DNA from: Marinobacterium ramblicola
Lineage (GTDB): Bacteria; Pseudomonadota; Gammaproteobacteria; Pseudomonadales; Balneatricaceae
Length of the DNA: 38,751 nucleotides
Assembly: GCF_019084545.1 (NCBI RefSeq)
Contig: NZ_JAHREP010000036.1
Location: forward strand, 1-38,751
Reading direction: 5' to 3'
Below the pieces are notes generated by a model, which was given only the letters and a program-made list of their open reading frames with translations, had not been told where the DNA came from and did no database searches. A program made the translations under genes and the position numbers. Each line of letters begins with the position of its first letter. Position 1 is the first letter of the stretch. Below, one piece after another: positions 1 to 6,436 of the stretch.

Positions 1-75
1 CCGAGGAACCGGATGAGTGAAGGCTCACGTCCGGATCTGTGGGGGGCGTCGCCCGAGAGGGCGGCTCCTACCCGG
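1..75 (+). mobile_element. 3' end of a group II intron (domains V and VI), cut by window edge
   Basis: Positions 7-38 fold as a domain V-like hairpin: CCGGA pairs with TCCGG around an inner GAG/CTC stem. It is followed by ATCTGTGGGGGG and a second hairpin (GCCC-GAGA-GGGC) that closes with CTCCTACCC near 73, like domain VI. This wording is characteristic of the 3' ends of bacterial group II introns, probably class C. The intron therefore lies upstream on the plus strand and ends near 75; its reverse transcriptase, if present, is outside the window. Class C introns are known to insert next to hairpins, including integron attC sites, and the sequence directly downstream here is attC-like. The exact 3' splice junction is uncertain by a few bases. 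Confidence 0.72.
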
Positions 76-147
76 AAGTCGCTCCCGTTGGTCGCTGGGA
101 CGTCCAAACGCTGCGCTTTTTGGCCGCCCCTGTGCGCGGCGTTAACG
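76..147 (+). other. attC-like recombination site, right part (site 1)
   Basis: The stretch ends in GCGCGGCGTTAACG, a core-site-like GTTA next to the start of cassette 1. It shares the block CGCTTTTT-GGCC with the complete site at 551-637, and the block GCTGGGACG with the partial site at 1003-1043, so all three look like members of one attC family. The left core (TAAC) is missing; the group II intron end sits where it should be. This suggests that the intron interrupted or replaced the left arm. Confidence 0.6.
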
Positions 148-175
148 GCTTACGTTACGGACATGGAAGGATAAA

Positions 176-556
176 GTGACTTTTAAAAGTTTTGGTATTT
201 CGTTAGGGATAGGAATAGGGCTGGTTGTTCTGTTGTGGTTACCTGTCTTCTGGAGCTACATCTTCGCAAAGTGGAAGAGATTGGCTTATCCAAAGTGCTT
301 TGCGTTTTTCAGTGGTTGCACGAGCTACGGTATCCAAACTCTGATCGGGGCGTTGCTGTTATGTCCCTTTGTTGCTCTAGCGGTCATGGACGCACCACTG
401 TACTGCGAAGATTATCCAGAAGCTTGGGTCTGTTACGGACTAGATTTTATAGAAGATTGGTCCAGTGTGTTGAGTTTGATATCTGCTGTTGTTGTTACAG
501 CATTGACTCCGGCGGTATTCAATAGATACGTGTGGAGTAGTGGTAATGGCCGTTAA
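176..556 (+). CDS. integron cassette protein, unknown, three predicted membrane segments
   Basis: I do not recognise this 126-residue protein. It begins at GTG, 176, with an AAGGA ribosome binding site just upstream. Three hydrophobic stretches are visible at about 7-28, 52-72 and 95-115, so it is probably an inner-membrane protein; four cysteines occur in the first two thirds. The gene fills the space between two attC-like sites and its TAA stop lies inside the left core of the next site, which is typical of integron cassettes. The base composition is visibly richer in A and T than in the housekeeping genes to the right, in keeping with acquisition. No promoter is seen inside the cassette, so expression would rely on a promoter upstream. 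Function unknown. Confidence 0.7.
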   Translation: MTFKSFGISLGIGIGLVVLLWLPVFWSYIFAKWKRLAYPKCFAFFSGCTSYGIQTLIGALLLCPFVALAVMDAPLYCEDYPEAWVCYGLDFIEDWSSVLSLISAVVVTALTPAVFNRYVWSSGNGR

Positions 557-637
557 CGAAGCGTTCAAAATCGTTCGCTACGCTCACTGGAACCTCAAAA
601 TCTACGCTTTTTTCGGCCCTTTAACGCGACGTTAGCC
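551..637 (+). other. attC recombination site (site 2, complete)
   Basis: The left arm reads TAACG, two bases, GCGTT, CAAA (from 554). The right arm, read on the complementary strand, gives TAACG, two bases, GCGTT, AAAG. The two arms are therefore imperfect inverted repeats with core sites TAAC and G/TTAGCC (cut expected after G631). The stop codon of the upstream cassette lies in the left core. Length, arm symmetry and position between two small open reading frames fit an integron attC site of about 85 bp. Confidence 0.75.
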
Positions 638-655
638 ATATAAAAGGAGAGTGAC

Positions 656-1006
656 ATGGGCTGGGGAGGAGAAGCCAATAACGAGTTTGGAATAGCCCGG
701 CGTGATATCAAAAACGCAGCCAGCCGTCGCACTAGTAATGGCCAGTACGAAAGTCAAGAACAATGGTCGCAACGTTATATGGGGGAGCGACTATTAGGAA
801 TGACCCTTTCGCTGACTGCTATCGTATTGATTATGGTTTGGTTATTCGACACTCCTCCACTCTATAGATATGGGGTTAGCGCAGGTGTACTGACTTTATT
901 TATATATGTTTTAACCGTGAAGATATCGCGTAGAAATCGACTGAAACGAGTTAGAGCACAGCACCTCAGAGAACTTGAAGAACAATCGCGAGATAAAAAT
1001 GGCTAA
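656..1006 (+). CDS. integron cassette protein, unknown, two predicted membrane segments
   Basis: This 116-residue protein is not one I recognise. ATG 656 has a clear AAGGAG seven bases upstream. The first 45 residues are polar. Hydrophobic segments follow at about 47-63 and 72-88, separated by a very short loop, so the protein looks like a membrane hairpin. The last 27 residues are strongly basic and then charged, probably a cytoplasmic tail. The TAA stop (1004-1006) is embedded in the TAACAA core of the following attC-like site, as in cassette genes. Composition is A+T-rich compared with the chromosomal genes. It could be a small membrane effector, immunity or transport-accessory protein, but the sequence does not decide this. 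Confidence 0.72.
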   Translation: MGWGGEANNEFGIARRDIKNAASRRTSNGQYESQEQWSQRYMGERLLGMTLSLTAIVLIMVWLFDTPPLYRYGVSAGVLTLFIYVLTVKISRRNRLKRVRAQHLRELEEQSRDKNG

Positions 1007-1043
1007 CAATCACACGAAGTTCGCCCACATCGTGGGCTGGGAC
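1003..1043 (+). other. attC-like site, left part only (site 3)
   Basis: GGCTAACAATCAC provides a left core at the stop codon of cassette 2. The following block GAAGTTCGCCC...GCTGGGACG aligns with GAAGTCGCTCC...GCTGGGACG in site 1 (75-102). A perfect hairpin, GCCCAC-ATC-GTGGGC, occupies 1023-1037. No matching right arm ending in GTTA is found in the next 100 bp, so the site looks interrupted or decayed just after the shared GGGACG. Confidence 0.5.
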
Positions 1044-1130
1044 GTGTCACCCGTTTCGGGGGAAGTCCAAGGTTTACGCCTGACGGGGAGGTGTAAGGTG
1101 GCCTCTGTTGGGTAAGGCAATTGTCATGTT
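1044..1130 (+). mobile_element. possible 5' end fragment of a group II intron
   Basis: Right after the shared attC block the sequence starts GTGTCACCCGTTTCGGGGG. Class C group II introns commonly start GTGTGCCC followed by a small CCC/GGG hairpin, and they insert a few bases downstream of a stem-loop such as the one at 1023-1037. The similarity is short and judged by eye. If correct, this is a truncated intron, because no reverse transcriptase or domain V follows before the next gene at 1394. It could instead be a decayed right arm of the attC site. Confidence 0.33.
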
Positions 1131-1393
1131 TGTACCGCGTAGTTCATGGTGCGTTTCACCGGTGTCAGTCCGCGACTGGACTATACTTCGCATGACGCTG
1201 AAACAACGTGCGCACCCGGCAGCTGCTGTGGTGGTTGTCCATTAGCTCCTTTCCTTGAGCCGGTACGGTATACCGGCACTCCCGCCTTCGACCGCTATCG
1301 GAGTGCGCTGCAGTCGATTATCAGCCAAGCGGCATCACTCTGTACCCCGGTGGGGTTCGGTGATGCTTTTCGATTGAGAAGAGGAGTAGCGTT
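1131..1393. other. intergenic stretch with two adjacent inverted repeats; no confident gene
   Basis: No coding sequence is convincing here. Two hairpins lie side by side: GCCGGTA-CGGTA-TACCGGC (1259-1277) and GCACTCC with GGAGTGC (1276-1306). Neither is followed by a T-tract, so they are not ordinary terminators. The stretch must also contain the promoter of the truncated hemoglobin gene, but I see no clear -35/-10 pair. A good AGAGGAG ribosome binding site closes the region at 1379-1385. Confidence 0.5.
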
Positions 1394-1870
1394 ATGAGTT
1401 GTTCGCTTATAAAGACAGGCTCCGCTCTTATGCTAAGTGCAGTGCTAGCGTTGGCGGCACCGCTTGTCGTGGCGCAGGATTCTGCTGAGACGAAGGGACC
1501 GTCGCTTTACGATCGTTTGGGTGGACTGGCGCCGGTTTCGGTGGTGGTTAGCGATTTTATCGATGCGCTGGTGCCGGACGAGGTGCTCAATGCGAATCCT
1601 GCAATAGATGAGGCAAGGAAGCGGGTTCCGGCGCCCTATCTCAAGTACCAGGTAACCGCACTGGTCTGTCAGGTAACCGGTGGTCCCTGCCAGTATCAAG
1701 GGCGTGACATGAAGTCTTCACATGCCCATTTGAATATCACCGAGGCCGAGTGGGGACGCATGGTGTCGATATTCAAGGAGGTACTGGCCAAGCACAGCGT
1801 GCCAGAACAGGAAACGCAGGAGTTGCTCGATATCGTGGAATCGACCAAGGTGGATATAGTCACGATGTAA
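1394..1870 (+). CDS. exported group 1 truncated hemoglobin
   Basis: This is a 158-residue group 1 (N-type) truncated hemoglobin of the bacterial-like globin family, which binds heme and reacts with O2 or NO. Residues 1-27 form a signal peptide (hydrophobic core, then VVA-Q), so the globin would act in the periplasm, whereas most truncated hemoglobins are cytoplasmic. The family start SLYDRLGG is at 37-44, and the block YQGRDMKSSHAHL at 101-113 places the proximal heme ligand at His110. Two extra cysteines (92, 99) lie just before this block and could form a disulfide in the periplasm. Start ATG 1394 follows AGAGGAG at good spacing. It stands alone between the cassette remnant and a terminator. 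A role in NO or O2 handling is inferred from the family only. Confidence 0.85.
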   Translation: MSCSLIKTGSALMLSAVLALAAPLVVAQDSAETKGPSLYDRLGGLAPVSVVVSDFIDALVPDEVLNANPAIDEARKRVPAPYLKYQVTALVCQVTGGPCQYQGRDMKSSHAHLNITEAEWGRMVSIFKEVLAKHSVPEQETQELLDIVESTKVDIVTM

Positions 1871-1896
1871 TGCAGCGGAGTGATGGTTGGAGATAC

Positions 1897-1928
1897 GAAG
1901 AAGCCCGGAGCGATCCGGGCTTCTTTCG
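1897..1928. terminator. bidirectional rho-independent terminator
   Basis: AAGAAGCCCGGA-GCGA-TCCGGGCTTCTT forms a 12-bp GC-rich stem with a 4-base loop, with T-rich sequence on the plus-strand side and the mirrored T-rich run on the minus strand. It lies between the convergent hemoglobin gene (ends 1870) and ygfZ (ends 1930), so it can end both transcripts. Confidence 0.88.
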
Positions 1929-1929
1929 T

Positions 1930-2964
1930 TTACCGTTTACTCTCGAACAGACGTGGGTCAAGTTCGTAGGGGAGTTCCAAAAGCTCTAATACCGGACCTT
2001 CAGCACTACCCAGACGAATGTCGGAGTGTTCCGCCTGCTCCTTGTTGATCACGGCCAGCAGCTCATACTGGCCGGCGCCAGTGGGAGCCGCGATCACCAC
2101 CTGGCCGACATCCTCTTTTTCGGCGGTATGCAGTGCCTGGCCTGGCTGCGGGCGCTCAGTGCTTGTAACGCTGGCCCTGTACATCGGCTTTTTCAGGATG
2201 CCGCGGTGCTGCAGGCGGGTGACGACCTCTTGGCCGGTATAGCAGCCTTTGGTAAAGCTGACGCCGTCGAACACCTGCAGGTTGGTCATCTGCGGAATAA
2301 AGGCTTCGGAGGTGTCGCTGTTCAGTTCGGGCAGGCCGGCGCGGATCTCCTGCAGCAGCCAGTCGTCGGTACCGGCCAGCATCGCCTGTTGACTCAGCTG
2401 TTTGATCAGTTCGGCGGCATCGGCGGCGGGTAGCCAGCACTCGAAACGATTCCCCGGCACCCGTACCAGCAGCTTCTCGCCCTCTACGCTTACACCATCG
2501 TTCTCGGCCGGGATGGTGGCGATGATCTGGGCTCCGAGTTCGGTCGCATTGGGGCCGAACAGGCCGATGCCGACCAGGTCATCGCTCAGCTGTGCTTCGG
2601 CCTTGGAGAAGAGGATATATTTTTTTATCGTGGCCAGTGCCTTGTCGGCATTGCCGCTATTGCTGCGCAGCCAGAAGGATTCGGGGGTTTGCTTCATCAC
2701 CCGGAACAGGCTGATCATGTGGCCCTTGATGTTGCAGTGGGAGCCCAGGCGGCTACCGATGCGTTCGACCTCGGCCAGGTTGCAGCTCAGCTGCCCCTGG
2801 AGAAACTTCTGTGCCTCCGGGCCGGTGATGCGAATGATCCGCTGCCGGGTAAGCGGCACCAGGCAGGTGCTGTCTTGGCTGGTGCTGTTGCCGGTCGTGG
2901 CATTGCCCTGCTCATCCAGGGTATAGCCCAGGGCTGCCAGGCTGTCGTGCCAGTGTGTATTCAT
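1930..2964 (-). CDS. ygfZ: folate-binding protein YgfZ (GcvT-like, Fe-S protein maturation)
   Basis: A 344-residue member of the GcvT-related YgfZ/COG0354 family. YgfZ binds tetrahydrofolate and helps keep certain Fe-S enzymes active, including the tRNA methylthiolase MiaB in E. coli. The signature KGCYTGQE is present at about 239-246, with the essential cysteine, followed by the family block TRLQHRG. The open frame extends upstream to 3060, but the ATG at 2964 is chosen because it is preceded by GGGAGAG and avoids overlapping psd; the product then begins MNTHWHDSL. It is the last gene of the minus-strand run rsgA to ygfZ, 40 bp behind psd. The placement suits a window that also holds the isc operon, though the two are not adjacent. 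Confidence 0.88.
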   Translation of the reverse strand: MNTHWHDSLAALGYTLDEQGNATTGNSTSQDSTCLVPLTRQRIIRITGPEAQKFLQGQLSCNLAEVERIGSRLGSHCNIKGHMISLFRVMKQTPESFWLRSNSGNADKALATIKKYILFSKAEAQLSDDLVGIGLFGPNATELGAQIIATIPAENDGVSVEGEKLLVRVPGNRFECWLPAADAAELIKQLSQQAMLAGTDDWLLQEIRAGLPELNSDTSEAFIPQMTNLQVFDGVSFTKGCYTGQEVVTRLQHRGILKKPMYRASVTSTERPQPGQALHTAEKEDVGQVVIAAPTGAGQYELLAVINKEQAEHSDIRLGSAEGPVLELLELPYELDPRLFESKR

Positions 2965-3004
2965 AACTCTCTCCCGCCGCGATGTCGTGCGTATATGGGT
3001 GGTG

Positions 3005-3868
3005 TCAGGCTTTGCTGGTAATGGTGGCGATGCGACGTCCAAGCACCACTTCGGCACCATGGGTCAGCGATTCCTCCCAGCGCAGTACGTCTGCGCCGAA
3101 GGCCAGGATGACCGTGGAGCCAAGGTGAAAACGGCCCATCTCCTGCCCTTTTTCCAGCCGTACCGGGGCGGGGTTGAGGCGGCTGTACAGGGTTTGCGGC
3201 TTGCGAGATTGGGGCGCCACGGGGCCGGACCAGACCGTTTCGATGCCGGCGACAATCATTGCGCCGACCAGTACCATCGCCATAGGACCGTACTCGGTAT
3301 CGAAGATGGTGACAAGGCGTTCATTGCGGGCAAACAGACTCTCCACACCGTGCGCCGTGGCGTGGTTGACCGAATAGAGATCCCCCGGCACGTAGATCGC
3401 TTCGCGCAGGGTGCCGCTGACCGGCATGTGCACGCGGTGGTAATCCTTCGGCGACAGGTAGAGGGTGGCGAAGCTGCCGTTGATGAACGGTTCGGCACGC
3501 TCGGCGCATCCGCCAAGCAGAGTGGTCAGGCTGTAGCCCCGCCCTTTGGCCTGGATCAGCCGGCCATAGCTGATCGCGCCGGCCTGGCTGACGGCGCCGT
3601 CACAGGGGGAAACCAGTGCGTCGGCCGCCGGATCGATCGGGCGCACGCCATCTTTCAGGGCGCGGGTGAAAAACTCGTTGAAGCTGGGGTAGGCGCGCGG
3701 GTTCTCCTCGGCGGCCAGGCTCATATCGATCCTGTAGTGCTTATGAAACAGGTCGATAAAAAGGTTCTTTACCCAGGGGGTGCGGCAATCGGCGATCCGT
3801 CCAACCAGACGCGACAGCAGGTGCTGGGGCAGCAGGTGTTGCAGCAGGATAAACAGCTTGTCTTTCAA
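3005..3868 (-). CDS. psd: phosphatidylserine decarboxylase proenzyme
   Basis: Psd makes phosphatidylethanolamine from phosphatidylserine at the inner membrane, using a pyruvoyl group formed by self-cleavage. The cleavage motif LGST is at 249-252, so Ser251 would become the pyruvoyl group of the small alpha subunit and residues 1-250 the beta subunit. Other family blocks are SPCDGAV near 87, the catalytic His region YHRVHMPV, and the segment FNEFFTRAL. Length 287 is normal. The start is TTG at 3868, supported by TGGAG seven bases upstream (in TGGAGTGATAC); no ATG is available nearby. It sits between the sulfurtransferase and ygfZ genes, in the same direction. In E. coli psd is likewise near rsgA and orn, which agrees with this locus. 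Confidence 0.95.
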   Translation of the reverse strand: MKDKLFILLQHLLPQHLLSRLVGRIADCRTPWVKNLFIDLFHKHYRIDMSLAAEENPRAYPSFNEFFTRALKDGVRPIDPAADALVSPCDGAVSQAGAISYGRLIQAKGRGYSLTTLLGGCAERAEPFINGSFATLYLSPKDYHRVHMPVSGTLREAIYVPGDLYSVNHATAHGVESLFARNERLVTIFDTEYGPMAMVLVGAMIVAGIETVWSGPVAPQSRKPQTLYSRLNPAPVRLEKGQEMGRFHLGSTVILAFGADVLRWEESLTHGAEVVLGRRIATITSKA

Positions 3869-3906
3869 GTATCACTCCAGAGGCTAGGTTAGCCGACGAG
3901 GTCAGA

Positions 3907-4722
3907 TCAGCGTTCGATCGGCAGGTCGGGGGTGTTGCCCCACTCGAACCAGGAGCCATCGTAACAGCGAATATCGGTAAGGCCGAGCCAGCGTCCGGCC
4001 AGCCAGGTGAGGCCGGAGCGTCGATGGGTCTGGCAGTGGGTCACCAGGGTGCGTGCGTCGTCGAGGCCAGCGTCGGCAAGCCGTGCGTGCAGGCTGTCGC
4101 GGTCGCGCAGGCGGGGGATCGGGCCTGGCTCAAGAAGATCGGTCCACTCCAGCAGTTTGGCGCCGGGGATATGTCCCCCCGCTTTGGCATTGACCACTTT
4201 CTCGCCGCGATACTCCTCGGCACTGCGGGCATCCCAGATCTTCACCTGCGGGTCGTCCAGATGGTCCAGCAACCAGGGGATATCCACCACCAGCTGCTCG
4301 TTTAGGGTCGCACTGAACTGGCTGGGCACCGGGTTGTTGGTGCAGGTTTCGGTGGGCAGTCCGGCGGCCAGCCAGGCCGGTAGCTGTCCGTTGAGGAGGC
4401 TGGCGCGGTCATGGCCGGCGATCGCCAGAGTCCAGATCATGCGGCCGGCCCAGGGGCCTTTCTGGTCGTCATAGACGATGACCTGGCGCTCAGGGGTCAG
4501 GCCGATGGCGGAAAACAGCGTGTTCAGTTGTTCGACGGTCGGCAGCTTGTTGGGCACCGGCCCCTTGCCGCGCTGCAGTTGTTTGGGGTCGACATGGATC
4601 GCGCCGGGAATATGGCCGTTGGCGTAGTTCTCGGCGCTGGAGAGGTCGATGATCAACAGCGCCGGGTCGTTCAGCCGTTCGGCCAGCTGTTGGGGTTCAA
4701 TCACAAGCGGAAGCGTTGCCAA
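3907..4722 (-). CDS. two-domain rhodanese-type sulfurtransferase (thiosulfate or 3-mercaptopyruvate)
   Basis: A 271-residue protein with two tandem rhodanese domains. The N-terminal domain (about 5-125) has Asp where the active cysteine would be (VYDDQKGPWAGR), as is usual. The C-terminal domain (about 140-265) carries the active-site Cys230 in CQTHRRSG. The loop after the cysteine decides substrate: CGSGVTA for mercaptopyruvate and CRKGVTA for thiosulfate enzymes. CQTHRRSG matches neither exactly, so substrate is undecided. The start is TTG 4722, following GGAGAG at good spacing. It lies between the HDOD gene and psd in one minus-strand run, with short gaps (52 and 38 bp). A similar gene next to psd is common in gammaproteobacteria. 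Confidence 0.88.
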   Translation of the reverse strand: MATLPLVIEPQQLAERLNDPALLIIDLSSAENYANGHIPGAIHVDPKQLQRGKGPVPNKLPTVEQLNTLFSAIGLTPERQVIVYDDQKGPWAGRMIWTLAIAGHDRASLLNGQLPAWLAAGLPTETCTNNPVPSQFSATLNEQLVVDIPWLLDHLDDPQVKIWDARSAEEYRGEKVVNAKAGGHIPGAKLLEWTDLLEPGPIPRLRDRDSLHARLADAGLDDARTLVTHCQTHRRSGLTWLAGRWLGLTDIRCYDGSWFEWGNTPDLPIER

Positions 4723-4774
4723 GGTTTCTCTCCGGTTTATCGGGTTCTATGGAGCTTGAACAGGGGGCGCGATG

Positions 4775-6400
4775 TTAGTCGGCGGCGCCGATCTGTTTGA
4801 GAGCCTGGCTCGCGGCCTGGCACAGTTCGCGAAAATGCTGCTGGTGAAACTCGACCAGCGGTGTATTCGCACCCTGGCGGTCGGCATAGATCAAGGCGAC
4901 CGGTGTCCTGCCCCTGAAGATCGACATTATCAGGCCATCGTTCTGTCCGAACCAGCCCTGGTGTTGCTCTGGCAGGGAGGCGTGGATCTGGCTGCGGTTG
5001 GTTTCGTCGATCTGCAGCATGGACGGCTTTTCACAGAGCTTGGCAAACAGTCGGGCTTGCTTCAGGTCGATCTCAAGATGGGTCATCGGATCATCCTGGG
5101 ATATTCCGATTGCACGCGCTGCGCGCAGGCTCTGGCTTTGTGGGTGGACCAACAGCAGCATGGCGCGCTCAAGGCCGATGCCACCGTGCACCCCCTGCAG
5201 TAAGCCATGCAGGATGTGGGCGGGTTTGGTGTACAGCTCGTAACCGTTCTGGAACCGTTTGAGTACCTGGTTGTAGATATGGGGGTTGAGCAGTTCGGGT
5301 GTGTAGACTGTCTCTTCCGCCAGCGGGTCGTTTATTTCAGGGGCCGGCATCGGTGCATGTTCCACCGGTTCAGGGAAGCGGCCGGCATAGGCGCTTAGTT
5401 CCCGCTCGGAGAGCCGGTGCGGCAGGCGGCCGGCCCCCGGCAGCAGGATCAGCTCGGCGGCCGGTGTCATGATGCCGGGGACGTAATAGCTTCTGGCCGC
5501 AACGGCGCAGTTGCGATGCAGGCGTGCCATGGTTTCCGGCAGCGGCAGATCCAGATAATCGCTGATGATATCGAAGGTGCGGTGGGCGCGGTTATGGTCC
5601 CAGCCTCGGCTGACGTTGAGTGCCATCCAGTTAGCCAGTTTGACCGGGAAGTAGTGCTGCTGTACCAAGTGATTGAGTTGGCGCAGGTCGTCCTCCTCAA
5701 GCCGAGGGTCTTTCAGTGCACGCAGGTGCAGCTGTTTCAGCAGGCTCAGTGAGGGTGATGTTTCGTGGTCCAGTGCCAGCACGGTCAATTCGGTGAGCTT
5801 CCAGCGATCGGCCAGCGCCCTGCCGATCTCTTGCGTGGTGCCGCCGAAGATGCGTCGCTCCGCATCGACCGGGCTTTCGCCGTTATCGATAACCGCAATG
5901 GCAAACCTGTGCTTGTGCAGTGGTGCATACAGCCAGAGCATCCAGTGCACCAAGCCATAGAACAGTGCGGCGAGACGCGCCTCTTCGGCGTAGGGCAGCT
6001 GCTTGTGATGGACCCAGTCCGCGGCCTGCACGGAGGCGTGGTTGCTGGCGGCAATGGAGCGGAAAAAGCTGCGTTGCGCGACGCTGTGCGGATGGATCTT
6101 GATCGTGTCCAGTTCGCTGGCCAGGGTTTCGATCTGGCCGAAACCGAGCGAGGCGATGGCATGGTCGACGCTGGTGACCGAGGAGCCCTTGGCTTCGTGA
6201 ATGATTTGCGCCTGGCGGGTGACGTGCAATGACAGTACGGGATCCATGCGGACCTGGTGCGCGAGCTGGGCCAGGGTGGTGCGGTCGTCGCTCAGGGCGC
6301 GCTTGAGGCGAACCAGGGTACTGGCGCGGACTGGCAGCGTTTTCTCGCCCAGATAGCCGGCCCAGGCTTCCACTCCATATAGGTTGTCCGTACTGCTCAT
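4775..6400 (-). CDS. HDOD-domain signalling protein with C-terminal GAF-like region
   Basis: A 541-residue HDOD protein. Residues about 18-210 contain the HDOD domain (a degenerate HD relative that usually lacks metal ligands): the regions VRMDPVLSLHVTR and SVDHAIASLGFGQIETLA are typical. The middle part (210-370) has no family I can name. Residues about 385-535 read like a GAF-type sensor domain (alternating strands, then LCQAASQALKQIG at the end). Such proteins act in c-di-GMP, stress or motility signalling, but no partner is visible here. The gene is set between rsgA and the sulfurtransferase in the same direction (36 and 52 bp gaps), so it probably shares their transcript. The ribosome binding site before ATG 6400 is weak. 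Confidence 0.75.
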   Translation of the reverse strand: MSSTDNLYGVEAWAGYLGEKTLPVRASTLVRLKRALSDDRTTLAQLAHQVRMDPVLSLHVTRQAQIIHEAKGSSVTSVDHAIASLGFGQIETLASELDTIKIHPHSVAQRSFFRSIAASNHASVQAADWVHHKQLPYAEEARLAALFYGLVHWMLWLYAPLHKHRFAIAVIDNGESPVDAERRIFGGTTQEIGRALADRWKLTELTVLALDHETSPSLSLLKQLHLRALKDPRLEEDDLRQLNHLVQQHYFPVKLANWMALNVSRGWDHNRAHRTFDIISDYLDLPLPETMARLHRNCAVAARSYYVPGIMTPAAELILLPGAGRLPHRLSERELSAYAGRFPEPVEHAPMPAPEINDPLAEETVYTPELLNPHIYNQVLKRFQNGYELYTKPAHILHGLLQGVHGGIGLERAMLLLVHPQSQSLRAARAIGISQDDPMTHLEIDLKQARLFAKLCEKPSMLQIDETNRSQIHASLPEQHQGWFGQNDGLIMSIFRGRTPVALIYADRQGANTPLVEFHQQHFRELCQAASQALKQIGAAD

Positions 6401-6436
6401 GCTAAAGGACCCGTTGCGTTCGTTCTTGTGTTCAGA

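Noticed and set aside
1146-1397. Open frame of 83 codons upstream of the hemoglobin gene
   Set aside because: No ribosome binding site before its ATG, no recognisable protein features, and it runs through two perfect hairpins. The four-base overlap with the next start looks accidental.
1930-3060. Longer version of YgfZ starting at 3060
   Set aside because: It would overlap psd by 56 bases and add an unrelated N-terminus; ATG 2964 has a good ribosome binding site and fits the family.
2987-3892. Plus-strand open frame of 301 codons
   Set aside because: Antisense to psd, which has a complete catalytic motif set; the frame has no recognisable domains.
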